Assembly: GCF_000003815.2 (NCBI RefSeq)
Contig: NC_049996.1
Span: 18,490,084-18,554,083, forward strand
DNA length: 64,000 nt
Reading direction: 5' to 3'
Origin: Branchiostoma floridae
Lineage: Eukaryota; Chordata; Leptocardii; Amphioxiformes; Branchiostomatidae
The notes below the pieces were generated by a model, which had not been told where the DNA came from, searched no databases, and saw nothing but the letters and a program-made list of their open reading frames with translations. Position numbers and translations under genes: made by a program. Shown one piece after another: positions 42,701 through 56,700 of the stretch (its first letter is position 1; each line of letters starts with the position of its first letter).

Positions 42701-45700
42701 CCAGTCATTCCGTCTAGAGACCATCCAACGCCGTGCTTGCCGCATCATTCTGGGCAATAAGTACACTCACTACTCAGAAGCCCTCACCCAACTCGGACTA
42801 CCCACCCTTGAATCCAGGAGGGAACAACTATGCAAGAAGTTCGGACTGAAACTTCTGAAATCGGCTTTCAGAGACTGGCTTCCCCAGTCCCGGGGTGAAG
42901 CTAGTGGTCGGCTAACGCGGACTAGCCACAAACTGAACTCTATATACACACGAACTGAGCGCTACCGTAACAGTCCGATACCCTACATTACCACTGTATT
43001 GAACAAGGAATTGTGACCGTTAAACACGAATATTTTGTTGTTGATTTTAATGTTGATATATCATATTATATTATGATAGATTTTAAAGATTCCTTGTCAA
43101 CTTTAACGATCCTTAACCGCAATAATTGTTATGGAAATTTATTACGATGGAGTGCCCTTTACCGTTATACTTTTNNNNNNNNNNNNNNNNNNNNNNNNNN
43201 NNNNNNNNNNNNNNNNNNNNNNNNNNNNNNNNNNNNNNNNNNNNNNNNNNNNNNNNNNNNNNNNNNNNNNNNNNGACTTGTATTATATAATAATATTGTA
43301 AGCCATCAACCAATACGAATGTTGTTGTGCATCTTTTGTAAAACATTACAGGGGTTGTGGAAAAGTGAAGGAACCAGTGATGTTGTCTATAATTTGCTCC
43401 ATATCAAGGCGTAAAGTCAGGCGACAGCATTTCGACATTTAAATGAGAACAAGCCTACAGGCTCAATGACAAAGAAAATTCCCTTAGGCATTGGAGACCA
43501 TCCTAGTTCTAGGCACATGCACATGTGGAAACTTGTAGGTTGTAAGTTTTGTAATATTTACAGCAGTGTAGAAAAAGGCATCGGTAGTTTTGTATCCAGT
43601 GTGTCAAGTTTTACAAGCCTGCCAGAATCTTCAGTTAGCTACGTTTTACACCAGATATTACACTGCTCCATTCTAACGGGTCTCCATACATGAAAATTTT
43701 GTTATAGACTTTGTTTTTGGTTTGCCCTTATGTTAACAAATGAATGGTCAGGCATAATAACACACCATTAGACTAAGTGTGTTGCAGTTTGTCCAACGCA
43801 GCAAACCTGCACTGTACCTGATATATAGTCAATGAGGTTATATAGACATGTCTAGATATGCCTATATATGTCGATATAACCTCCTTTATAATGTATACCA
43901 TCATTGATCAAGAAAAGTACAATATACTTGTATTCATCCCAGAGTAGCCTTGTTCTTGACCTTTTGTTATGGTCTTGTTTCTAGATAAATTTTTAATATG
44001 CATGACGCAGTCCTGCATCCACATATCCTGTGTCACATATGTGGTGCCCCGGTAACCCCCATGCAGAGCCTTTTTCATTGTGTACGACATACTAGATATA
44101 CGCTGTGAATTTTAGTAAGGTATCTACTAAATGACGAAAAAGAGCAAAAGATTTGTAAAAAAATGTGTGCAATCAAGGTAATTCATTTTCAGGTATCCTT
44201 ATAACCCCCATGTAGAGCCCAAATTAACATTTCCAATCAATTATGATATTTTTCACAGTTAAGTATGATTTACAAGATGACAGGAGCAAAATCACGTGTC
44301 AGAGAACTTGACTCTCTGCTGTTTTGGCTTGAAACATGACAGAGTACACCCTTAGCAACGGCCTTAGCAACAGTTTTGCTAACGATTCTGAAAGAAATGA
44401 CGTAAAAAAACACATTTCTGCATCTGTTACATGTTAAACATTTTAACACGATTCCTTGTACTTCTACTGATGTAATCAGAGTAAAATGCTACAGAAAAGT
44501 AAGTTCTTTGCATCAGTTTTGTTGTGGAGTACGATCTGAAACCGCCTTAACAACAGCCTTAGCAACGGCCTTAGCAACGATATTGTCACTATAAGCTGGC
44601 AGATGTGTCATTCTTCACACATTCATATCTCCGGATTTCATTGATGGATTTCGATCATTTAAAGCTTAATATGCAGAGAAGGATACGTACGGTAAGTCTA
44701 ATTCATCAGGCAAGGCCCCATAGGTAATGTGAATAAATGAACGATATTGGAAAGTAAAGTATATATTTTTCACCAGAAAATCACCAAAAAATATGATTTT
44801 AAGCGGTCATAATTTCGTGTTGAATCACAATATCAAAAATCAATTGATATTTTTATGATCCTCTTAGCAGGTTCTACCAGCCTGTGAATTTTCGTGGAAA
44901 AATATTGATGTTTAATTTTTTGCCCCTCCCCCTTATTGAAGACACGAAATTTCCAGATCATTTAGGTGGTGATAGGTTTGAAGGGTGATAGCCGGTAGAA
45001 AGCTACCATACCAGAATGGCTATCACGTCAAAATATATGCCACAGGCCTTCTACTATTCAAAAATAACAAGGAGAATTTGCCACCCCGGAGGGTACCGAT
45101 ATGTGAAATTTGGGGTGCTGGCCCATGGACTATATAGACTATAGAGGATTCTATTGTATATATAGTGTTTTATCTGATACGATTACATCATACGTTTCTA
45201 TTTACAAGTTTTACAAATGACAATACATTATGTAGTATATTGTTTTTGATGGCGACCATGGGTGCTACCAAGCTGGGAGATGACGTCACACAGACGACAT
45301 CTTGTTTTCTGTTACGGTTCTTGACATCACGCCAACTAACCAATGTAGCTCGGCAACAAGTTACAGCCCAGAAGTTACAATGTTCGAGGTGCCTGGAGAT
45401 ATTTAAGGAGAAGGGCTAGTAACCCCTCCTGTAGAAATATACTCTGCTACTGAAAGAGCAAGGAAACTTGCTGCCGTGCCACTAGGTACTACAAGGTTCT
45501 GGACGGAGCGAAACAGTTTCCGATATTGATAATACAACTTTTATATCGATAACAAGTATATGTATGTACTATAGTATATATACAATAATATAATGTACTG
45601 CATTACAATATGTATTATATTGTTTTCAACGGCGACCATGGGTACTGCAATGTTGGAATTTGACGTCACGCAGGTGCCATCTTGTTTCCGGTTACGGATG

Positions 45701-48700
45701 TTGACATTACGTCAACAAGCCAATGCAGCACGGCAACAAGTCACATCGACTGTAGTTGGAGCCAATGAGCCAACAACCCCTACCGATAAAAGTATACCCT
45801 GATACTGAAACAGCAATAATAACTTGTTGCCTGATGTATGCGGCACTAGGCACTACATTGGCCGGAACGGGTGAACTTATTCCAATACATACAATACGAC
45901 TTTTATATCGATGACTAATGTGAAGCGGTTAGTACTTACTTTGACATGACGTGGAAGCTGTTAGTCTCGCCCGTGTGCTCTACGTCATGTATGGCTGCTG
46001 ATAGCACGACCGCCAGAATCTCCACATCTGCCAGCCATTGCTGTGGGGAAACAGACATGTTACCTTCGCGTTCGGAGCTTTTGTGTTCTGAATGTTTGTG
46101 TGTGTGTTTGCTTGTATGTCCGTACCAATTTAAATATAGTGAGGTCAAATGATAGAGACGTCGGCGGACACCGACAGGAAATGGGGTCAAAGGTCCCAAA
46201 AAGGTCCCCAAATAGGTTATCTCGTTTCCTGTTTTCAACATCCTGCTATGGCCATGTCTGTTACCTCATGAGAACCAGTGGGCAAAAGTGGGCATGTTAC
46301 CTTCGCGTTCGGAGCTTTTGTGTTCGGAATGTTTGTTTGCTTGCATGTGTGTCCGTATGTACCCTTCGGTCAGTAATGACCATGGTAAAATCCTAATTGA
46401 TTCAGCCCTACAAGTTCGGCTATGACTAAATGTTAACAGTCTTATACGAGAATGACAACTCTGCCACAAAGGGCACTTCTGTAGACTGACTCAGGTCTGT
46501 TGAAGAGTTCTTTAATCAGGACCCATGTTTTTCGTGTGTCTGCAGCGTTTGATTATAGTAGAGCAGCAGGAGGCGAAAGGGGGTAAAGAGTATCAGTGGA
46601 AGTAGAGGTCAACGTCGAGGTCAAATATCCCTCCAGAGGCTGTTTTTCACTGCTAGATACGTCGGGGTCACTGACAGGTAGTTAGATCAAAGGTCGGAAA
46701 AAGGTCCCCGAATACGTTATCTCGTTTCCTGTTTTCAAATTCCTGCTATACCCATGTCTGTTGCCTTCTGAGAACCAGTGTGGAAAATAGAATCAGTGAG
46801 AAATTCGCAACAATGAAAAATAGAAAACTCTAAACATTTTACAGAGGTATGGTGTCTTCGAACTCTAGTTCTAATTCATTTGGATGAAATACGATGGTGG
46901 GGTGGTTGAGAGAACCTTGGAAGAAATTGAAATTGCTTCAGAGGTATGGAGAACAAATTGCAAACTAAGGCAGCCGAAAATTGCACACCGGGAATGTACA
47001 TTGGGGGCAAACTCTCACAAGAACCGTTGACCCAAAGAAGATTGGACATTTTTCCATTCATCTATCCTACAATAATCCCCCTGATCCCACCATACAGAAT
47101 TGCTGCCAGACGAATTAGAAAGTTACCCCGGGAGCAAAATAAAACGCAGTGTTCAGACATTACCACAAAACGGAGGTCGTTGACCCAGAAATTTTAATAT
47201 TGTATCCTTTCATTGAGAATAAATCCCTCTTCTCCTCCCATCAAGACCACAGTTCCTCTTTTCGCCCACGCGGTGGTTCTTCAATACCTTTTCTGTCAGC
47301 GTCCATGCTTTATCCGTTACGGACGACATCTTGGTGGTTACGGACGATCTGTTTTCCCGCCCAAACCGCGTGTTTCACGGCTCCTTACCGAATCCATTAC
47401 GGGCAACATGACTATAGGGATCAATTTCCCGACCTTTTAGATGTCAAGTACGTCGTATTTCAGTAATCATAGCACGTCCATTGCGCGATGTTTGCAAGAA
47501 AGACTTGCCTGGTCTAGCCCTAGTCATACCTGGTCTGTACATTGTCGTACTTAGTCGTAGTCTGTACTAGATAATGTATATAAGCCATACCACGAGTCCT
47601 GTTGAGTACAGCAGGTAGTGTGTTGTCTGGGTGACGTCAGCGGCGTGCAGCTGGTTGTGGTAAGGGTTGCTGTGCTTCCCGTACCCGCTCTCCAACGCGT
47701 CCAGGAACTTAAACAGCACCCCAGAGTTGATCTGAACGGTCATGAATAAAAACAAAAAGATATTCACTAAAATCAAGTACAATAAAGTCTCTACAAATGA
47801 CCATCTCCACACATGGACCACCTGACCAAAGTGACACCTTATTGGTTGTTCATTGGATAATTCATAAGCTCTTAGACCAATAAAGGTTTAGTTCTTTATG
47901 TGATAACTTGCGTTGATGAAGGTTAGAGACGCAAGTAATAAGAAACGCAACTTGATAAAGTTGGAAACTGTTCATTGGACCGTACGCGCGCGTGTCCAAA
48001 TCCACCCTTGTACCTGAGTAACTCTCCCGTATAATAATTATCATCTATTTAAGAAAAGTATATCAGAATCAGAATGATTTATTTGTACAACTTTGCAGCC
48101 TTGAAGGCTTAATTGTGTGATACATTGAACTTCAGCACACACACACTCAGTAAAAATCATTAAAACAGTTGAATAAAATTACATACATTACAAATATATT
48201 ACTATAAATAATGATAAACACGATCACTTATTAGACGATTAAGACACAGAAAACATTCGGTAATTAAGCTAACGAGAACTTCAATGCGGGTTTACATGAG
48301 TTCAGATGTCTAATTCAGTCACTTGTTTGTATAAAAATTCACCTTGAACTTGACTAACAGGTCGTATGTCTTCAGGACTTCATAGGCGACGTATCTCAGC
48401 GCCTGGCTATTGGACGCTACATTGACAGCAAACACGTCAAACGACCAGTCATCGAGGTTCTGTGAAGAAGGAAGAATGTTTAAAATGTCAACGATAACAA
48501 AACGTTTTTCTGACATATTTCTAAGTCCGGCATGTAACATGTTTGTCTAAAAGTTCGTTTTGTTTGTTTTACATTTAGGTATTCACAATGCTTAAACACC
48601 GTCTCAATAGTAAACTGGACATCCAATTCACCAGGTAACTTACTACACCGTTTACGCCTTGTGATACATACGGGCGGGCTACCTGACTAAATGCAGGCAC

Positions 48701-51700
48701 ACACGAGAACAGAGAACACTTGAACTAGTTGAACTCTACTATCCAACACAAAAATTGGACTCACACACACAAATTTTCGACTGAACAGCCCCAGTCTTTG
48801 TCAAGGAATGGTGCTGTTCAGTCGAAAATTTGGGTGAGTTCAATTTTGTGTTGGAGAGTACAATTCAACTAGTTCAAGAATGACTTCTACCAACACAGAT
48901 GAACTTTCAAGTTAAAAACACCAGCTGATTACAGAACCACCATTTCCACGGTGGTAATGATGTAAAAATTTTGCCATCAGAGGTTATACTAAAAGCGATG
49001 ACGAAAAGTTGCAATCTTTGCTGAAAAAGAAAGTGCATTGCTAAATGCTGCGCCCCTTGTACTGTTCTAACTTATAAGTACCATAACTGTGCAGTGCGAG
49101 TGTGACGTCTTTTGGCGAGCACCAGCAGAGGGTTAATAGGAATTCTGAACCTACTGAAACGCCGTGCGTCATTCCTTAATAAGGAGCCCTTCACATTTCT
49201 TACTTCTCCTCAGTATGCAGATGTAAGAACGGGTAGAGCTTAAGATCTAACCAAGACGTCTCCATAGGTAATCTATTAAGGCAGGCATTTGGGGTCACTG
49301 TACTGTTATTTAAGCAAGTATTCAGAGCAGGAGTCTTGAAGATTTTCTTTCCTACAATTTTCATAATTGCTCTTCCATTCGCTAAGCCCAAGCTGATACC
49401 CTCTTTCGTTCATTAGAGTATTTTTTCTGTTCATCGTTTCATGAAGGCCTCCTCAACAAGTGTGAGTCGAGTCAGTCAATAATATTCCGCTCAGTGGTTA
49501 AAGCGAATGATTCCGTTGTGCAATTGTGAAATTTGAAATTAAAGACTTTTGGCATCATTTAGTTTTGTGGCCCTGCTGCTTCGTTGATGGGAACGGTGGG
49601 TTAATTTTCCATTCAGAATATGACTCCACGTCTTAAGTAAGAGCAGAGAAAATGCAGCATGTTTCTTCAAGAAACCCATGATTGTGAAGAACCTTTTGCT
49701 TCGTATCGACATACACCATCACTGCGCGGTCGTCTCTGTTTCTTAGGGCAAAGGCTAGTGGCAAGCGTGTAGGGTCCTATTTAAGCGCACTTTGTCCTGC
49801 ATTGTACAATTGTGAAATGTGAAATTAAATTCTTTTGGCATCATCTATTTTCGTGGCCCTGCCGTTACGTTGATTTTTCATTCAGAAGAAGACTCTGTGT
49901 CTTGAGAAAATACAGCATGTTTCTTAAAGAAACCTGTTAATGTGAACCTTCTGTCTCGTATCTATATGCAACATCACTGCGCGGTCGTCTCTGTTTCTTA
50001 AGGCTAGTGGCAAGCGTGTAGGGTTCTATTTAAGCCCACTCAGCGTTCTACGTTAACAATTGTGCAATTTGACGTTTGGCATCATTTCTTTTGACAGCTC
50101 TGCCATTTTGTTGATGGGAACGGTGGGTTAATTTTCCATTCAGAATATCACTCTACACCTTAAGAAAATGCAGCAAGTTTCTTATAGAATCCCGTGATTG
50201 TGAACCTTCTGTCTCGTATCTATATGCAACATCACTGCGCGGTCGTCTCTGTTTCTTAGGGCAAAGGCTAGTGGCAAGCGTGTAGGGTCCAATTTAAGCC
50301 CACTCATCGTCCTACGTTGTACAATTGTGAAATGTGACATTAAATTCTTTTGGCATCATCTATTTTCGTGGCCCTGCCGTTACGTTGATTTTTCATTCAG
50401 AAGAAGACTCTGTGTCTTGAGAAAATACAGCATGTTTCTTAAAGAAACCTATGAATGTGAACCTTCTGTCTCGTATCTATATGCAACATCACTGCGCGGT
50501 CGTCTCTGTTTCTTAAGGCTAGTGGCAAGCGTGTAGGGTCCAATTTAAGCCCACTTATCGTCCTACGTTGTACAATTGTGAAATTTTACATTAAAGACTT
50601 TTGGCATTATTTATTTTCGTGGCCTTGCCGCTTCGTTGATGGGAACGGTGGGCTAATTTTCCATTCAGAAGATCACTCTACGCCTTAAGAAAATGCAGCA
50701 AGCTTCTTATAGAAACCTGTGATTGTGAACCTTCTGTCTCGTATCTATATGCACCATCACACGCCAACCAAACAACTTGAAATGGACTCCTTATCATGTC
50801 TCCCCACGTGTGAGGCTCGGAGGCTAATAGGGGTCGTGGGTTGGAGAGTGGAACGGGCCGAATGTTAATCACAACTTCTGCCTCAGCCTACGTATCATGA
50901 TCATACCGTACGAGCTTTAGTGACGTGAGGTATTAATGGGTATAGAATGTATAACCATGGCAAGATGTTCCTGTCAATAGTGAAATAAAGGTGTTATTGA
51001 CAGGAAAACTGTCTACATCAGTCAATCAGATCTAGCTGGTGACTGGCAATTTACTGTGGTTTCCTTTCCCTGTTTTTTTTGGCGTGCAATCGGAATGTAA
51101 AATCTGCGGCGCGGTCGTCTCTGTTTCTTAGGGCAAAGCGTACCATCATGCGCAAGCGGCCAGGGTCTACTTTAAGCCCAGTGCAGGAATTCCTTCATTG
51201 GAAAAAATCGCAGATTGCTGAAACCTTCAGTTTTGGTTTAGAAAAAATCATTTTAGGGGCCCATTTTAAGGGCTGTACGGATTCCTAGTTTTAAATGTTC
51301 AAGCCCTAACCTGACTTAATCTGTTTAAAGATGGCAGCATCGTTTCAAAACTCTCGTCGCAATTTTCCACCTTCTAAAACGTGCCTGAATTTGACACTCA
51401 GGTTTGATATATCGGGCTACTGTGTGGGGTGAGTTGTTGTGACCTGGAATGTTCTCTGATGACGTCATGACACCATGAATTTACCTATTTTACATTACAT
51501 CATACTAGTGCTCTTGGTATTCACCATCTTGGCTTTACCTCATTTGCATATGTTAATGTTCCATGATTAAAAATGTGACCCTGGCGCAAGACAAACATCA
51601 AGGGTTGATATAAGACTTAAGAGACCCACCTTCAACAAGTTGACCACTCCGGGCGGGTAGTTGACACCTGACCCCGATAGTTTTCTGCAGAGCCTGTTGG

Positions 51701-54700
51701 ATTCATAGAAATAATCACGTATCATTACAAACAATACTTGTTATTTACAGAATTGCAACAATTCAATCATATTATCTTAAAATTTGTAAACACAAGCACA
51801 ATTCAGACAACCATGGTTGAGTGCGAGGCTTTGTATATTTTATGTGACTACTTAATGAGCTAATCGTACCTACCTATTAAAAAAAAAGTTTACAATATTG
51901 CGAAGACCATAGGGATTTAGACTATCCAAGGAAACTCATATATTATACTTGATTGTTCTTGAATGTATTGCCTTGCACTTATAGATCCATACAAATAAGT
52001 TAATTACATGGCAAAGACTATGGGGACTTTTGGAGTGTATTAGGAAATATGAAATATATTATGTAATACATTTATCTTTATATTAGATTCATATTTTCCA
52101 ATGGTCTCACCTATCTACTCTGTTGCACGCTCGAACAGCTTGAACAATAGAACGAAAACGAGGTTTCTCGGTCCTTGCTCTCGTGGAAACCTGCATCTGT
52201 CGCGTGAAGGTCGACGCCAACCAATCACGGACCTCCGTGGGAACTGCATCCGGTTCAACTTCGCTGAGGTCATCCTCGTCTGGAACCAACTTCCTGTGCA
52301 GACAGAGATGAAGAATCCCACAAGACATTTGGAACAATGTCACCTATCTCATTCGATTGCATTTCTCTCTGACAGTGTGCTTTTGAACCTCGAACTTATA
52401 TATGAAGTTAGTGACGTCATGTTCTGCGATAAGTCTGTCCATCGTGACAACTGCGCATGCGGATCGAGATACATTGTGGGTAATAAATCTAAGTTGTAGG
52501 CACTGAGACGTGAACTTAACACGTCTAAACATTTTAATGAGCATGGTCTTCACAAGAAGTGATCACAAATATAAGGCCTTCACCTCTGATATATCTATCA
52601 CAATTAGGGCTGGGTACCGGTACAGAAAATTCAGGTCCAGGTCCGGTTCAGGTCCAGAGGATCAGGTTCAGGTCCGGACCTGAACCTGGACCTGATTCAG
52701 TATGACTCATGCCAATCATGCCATTTCACTGCAAAGACATCTGTTTGGTGGAGTATTCGACTCAAACTGGCGTACGATTGACTGTAAAACTTGGTAGAAA
52801 TGACTATATAATCTTCTCTACTTCACTCTTGTTATTTTCTTCCACCTGCAAGTACCAAAACGTGTGAATACTTGATCGGATAATCTGTTAATTTTCTAAT
52901 CGGTCCAACATCCGGTCTACCTAATTTTTTCAGGTCCGGTTTTTCTGGACCGGTCCAATAAGAAAAACCGGTTTTGTACCGGTACGCTGTACCGGTACCC
53001 AGCCCTAATCACAATACATCTGCGCATACGCATTGGGAACCGCGAAGAGGCTTATTGTGCACGCCGAAGCTTGTTCATGTGGTGTAATAGAGTAGAATTG
53101 TAGTGATGTAAAGCAAGCACTACATTATGTAGGCGCACACATCAGCTTATTACCCTATAATCTCCACCAATCGTACATAACCACGTATATGTTCATAAAA
53201 TATCAGAGATAAAGCCACGGTGACTGTCAGGAAAAACAGAAGCGTGTGAAAAGTTATTGTGCGGCGCCTTGGTCCCAGAGATGAATAGGTTATACCACAC
53301 GATTCGAGTGGACTCGTGATAATGAACTTGGCAGCTAGACAAGGGACGCGCGCGCTCATAAGTACGGCACGGTACTCTCCACCAGACAGCGATCACTTTA
53401 GCACTTGGCAAACAGCGGGAACACTTTGGCCATTTTTCAAAATATTTGGTCAAAGCCAGAACGGCATTGAATTTGAAATGCACCAAGATACACGAGCATA
53501 TGTCATATCTGCCAATCTATCTCCCGCATCACCTTAGACGGGGCTTGGGTACCTGCGAACATTAGTTTATCTCTAAAATAAGCGCGATGATCGTGAGAGC
53601 TTCGGGCGTCTAACTGCCGAAAATGTCATGTAGAGCTCACAAACTCGTCCGCCAAGCGGTTTGCACGCTGTGGGACATACAGGGGCATTACCAAACAGTG
53701 ACCGCGGAGCAAAGAATTGTTGGCCAAACTCAGCGATTGCCGAAATCTAGAAAAATAACGAGAAAAGAGGAAACGCTCCAGCGATCCCGCAGCGTTAGCG
53801 AGACCTGCGAGAGACTTCTGAGCGACCTGAGTAATCTCTGAGCGTAGTTTCCAATTTTAGGCCGCTAAGCGTTAACCCAACTGTTCCCGTCCTCGTGAAA
53901 AGAGTAGCAAGCTTCCTAACAGCGTTCAATTTGCAGCTCCGAATTTCTTGGCCATGCATCCTAGGAATCTCTTCTGTAGAGCCAAATGTCACTGCTATGA
54001 TAGTTCAGCATCTCAGGTGTAAGCTAATAGCGTCATTTCCCAGCATGTCCGAACTTGAGGTAAATCCTACCCATATTTCACTGTACAGATAGAGTGCCGT
54101 CATTCATTTCGCTGTTCCGACTTTCCTGGCCATGCAAGGACTAAAAATCCCTTCTCGCTTCTGTATGGCCGAAATTCCGCGCTAGGATAGTTGAGCCTCT
54201 CAGGTTTACGCTTGTGTAATTTGACACCATGCTCACAAAAAATCCTGCCCATATTTCAAGGTACAGATAGAGCGCCAACAGGCAACTTTACACGCGTTCG
54301 GTAAGCTTCCTCTGATGTTCCCCCTGGCCGTAGCTTTCTACCAAGCATTCTACTGTATCATTCATTTCGCTGTTCCGACTTTCTTGGCCATGCAAGGAAT
54401 AAAAATCTCGTTTCTCGCTTCTGTGTGGCCGAAATTTCGCGCAAAGAAAGCTTGCGTCATTTGGCAGCAGGCTCACAAAAAATCCTACCCATATTTCAAG
54501 GTGCAGATAGAATGCCAACAGCCAACTGTACACGCGTCCTGTAAGCCTCCTCTGATGTTCCCCTGGCCGTAGCTTTCTACCAAGCATTCTACTGTATCAT
54601 TCATTTCGCTGTTCCGACTTTCTTGGCCTTGCAAGGACTAAAGATATCTTCTCGCTTCTGTATGGCCGAAATTCCGTACAGATAGAGTGCCAACACTATC

Positions 54701-56638
54701 ATCTATTTCGCTGTTCCGACTTTCTTGGCCATGCAAGGACTAAAAAACATCCCTTCTCGCTTCTGTATGGCCAAAATTCCGCGTTAGGATAGTTCAGCCT
54801 CTCAGGTTTACGCTTGTGTAATTTGACACCATGCTCACAAAAAATCCTACCTATATTTCATGGGACGGATAGAGCACCAACAGGCAATTTTACACGCGTT
54901 CTGTAAGCTTCCTCTGATGTTCCCCCTGGCCGTAGCTTTCTACCAGACATTTTACTTTCCATTTGGACCCCACTTACGGCCATGTAGTCGTGAATAAATC
55001 ATCAACAGATGCACGCCTCGTGGACAGTACTGTCGCGAAGATGATTGCATAGTTTATTGCAAAAGGACCATAGCAAGTGCTTTTATGGATGGCACCGCTA
55101 CAGAAAGAGATGGACAAAAAACAAGATGCCTGCAATTTCCTGATAGAGACAATATGTTTTAACAAGAAACTGAGTGACAATCATTGTACACAGTTACTAA
55201 GTCTTGTTTTTCAGACAGTATTAAAGAAGTGCAGAAGGTGACGCAAGTGCGGTGGCCTAGCATTACATACAACACCTACATCCAAGGTTGGTGTCACCAG
55301 AACTACACTCATGTCTACCTGAGTAGTCACTTGTACAACTACACTCATGTCTACCTCACAACTGCAACTTTTACAAGTACACCACACAAAACTTTCCCAT
55401 TGTTTGTATTGTCTTCTCAAAGAAAGCGGGGAAGATACAAATTTCCTTGCGTTTTTTTTTTCATTCAAAGTTTTCTTTCAAATCAGGAAAAAATCAGCGC
55501 GCGCGAGGAGGTCATCCACAAAGTGTACTTGCTATGGCCTGAAGAGCGACTCTCGCATTCTACCAAACTTATGAAAGTCAACCCGATGACCTTTACAGAG
55601 GGTTACCCATATTGGTCCGAGAGTCCTGACATGACCTTGCAGATTATATTTGCTGGCCTCACAATCGCAGCTAGCGCCGAGAGGACCTCCAAATTACTGC
55701 CAGCGCAGTACTCGTGATGCCTTCGTTATTTGATAACCGGACGATATCACTAACACAGCACTGAATCAGTCCAGAGTTGGGGCGTCACTAAACCGAATAT
55801 CCACCTTCATCTAGATTACATCGCGTTTGTAATGAGAATGAATTCAAGAGGAAATCAAATAGTTCCCGTCGCTAAGTATACATATGTAATAATCATTGCA
55901 TAACGGCGACTATATACTGAGTAATACTCGCTCTTGCGTCGTGGAGAGCATCTATTCATGGCTTGCTTTAAACAATGTCAAGCAATCATCAGAAGAAATT
56001 ACGAGAGGTGACCAGTAAATTCTGGGCCTCCAGTAAATTCTGGGCCTCATCCAGAGATAAGGTACACGACTCCAATTTCGGAGCACAATATAGTATAAAA
56101 CCCTTTATGAATATCCACCTACAGAATGGATGTCAAATGAAATTTCAAATCATTGTGATCATTACTTTCTAGTTGACGTCCTTGTTAAAATCAGTAGGAA
56201 AGTTTTGAGAGAAAAAGTTATAAGTGTTCCTCATACTCAAAAAATCTAATGATACATTGTCAACATTTTTGATGAATTATCTCGTCGTATTCAAACAAAT
56301 AAAGAAGTGGGCATCTAACTTAAAGTAGACAGATCTGAAGTTCACCCGCACACCTCAGTTCTCAGCTCAGTTGTCCACTCTTAATCAAATAACTGGTGTG
56401 CCTCGGTTCTAGGTTATCTCTTTTGCAATTCTGTCAAGCAGCCTGTGTAACACAAACTTTCACAATCCATGGCTTCTATATGAATCCCTTATCCTTCACT
56501 GTAACAACCTCACACTGTCCCAGGGCCCTGTGGATCAGTCTTTTGGGTGCTTGCTTTTTTGGTCCTTGGGAAGGCTGCTATAATTAGTAAAAAAATCAGG
56601 CGTTGTGGATGGGGTGGTCTCTAGGCTTTGTAATTCTA

Positions 56639-56700
<62 letters not shown>

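Larger units (their letters stand above)
42289..43553 (+). repeat. ~265-bp direct repeat flanking a LINE tail and a gap
   Basis: 42289-42556 and ~43284-43553 look identical over about 265 bp. Between them are a LINE fragment and 100 N. The right copy continues smoothly (tatttacagcag) where the left one switches to LINE sequence. Confidence 0.9.

Noticed and set aside
42287..43553. Long terminal repeats of an LTR element
   Set aside because: The 265-bp repeats lack TG...CA ends and flank a non-LTR tail plus a gap; an assembly artefact explains them better.
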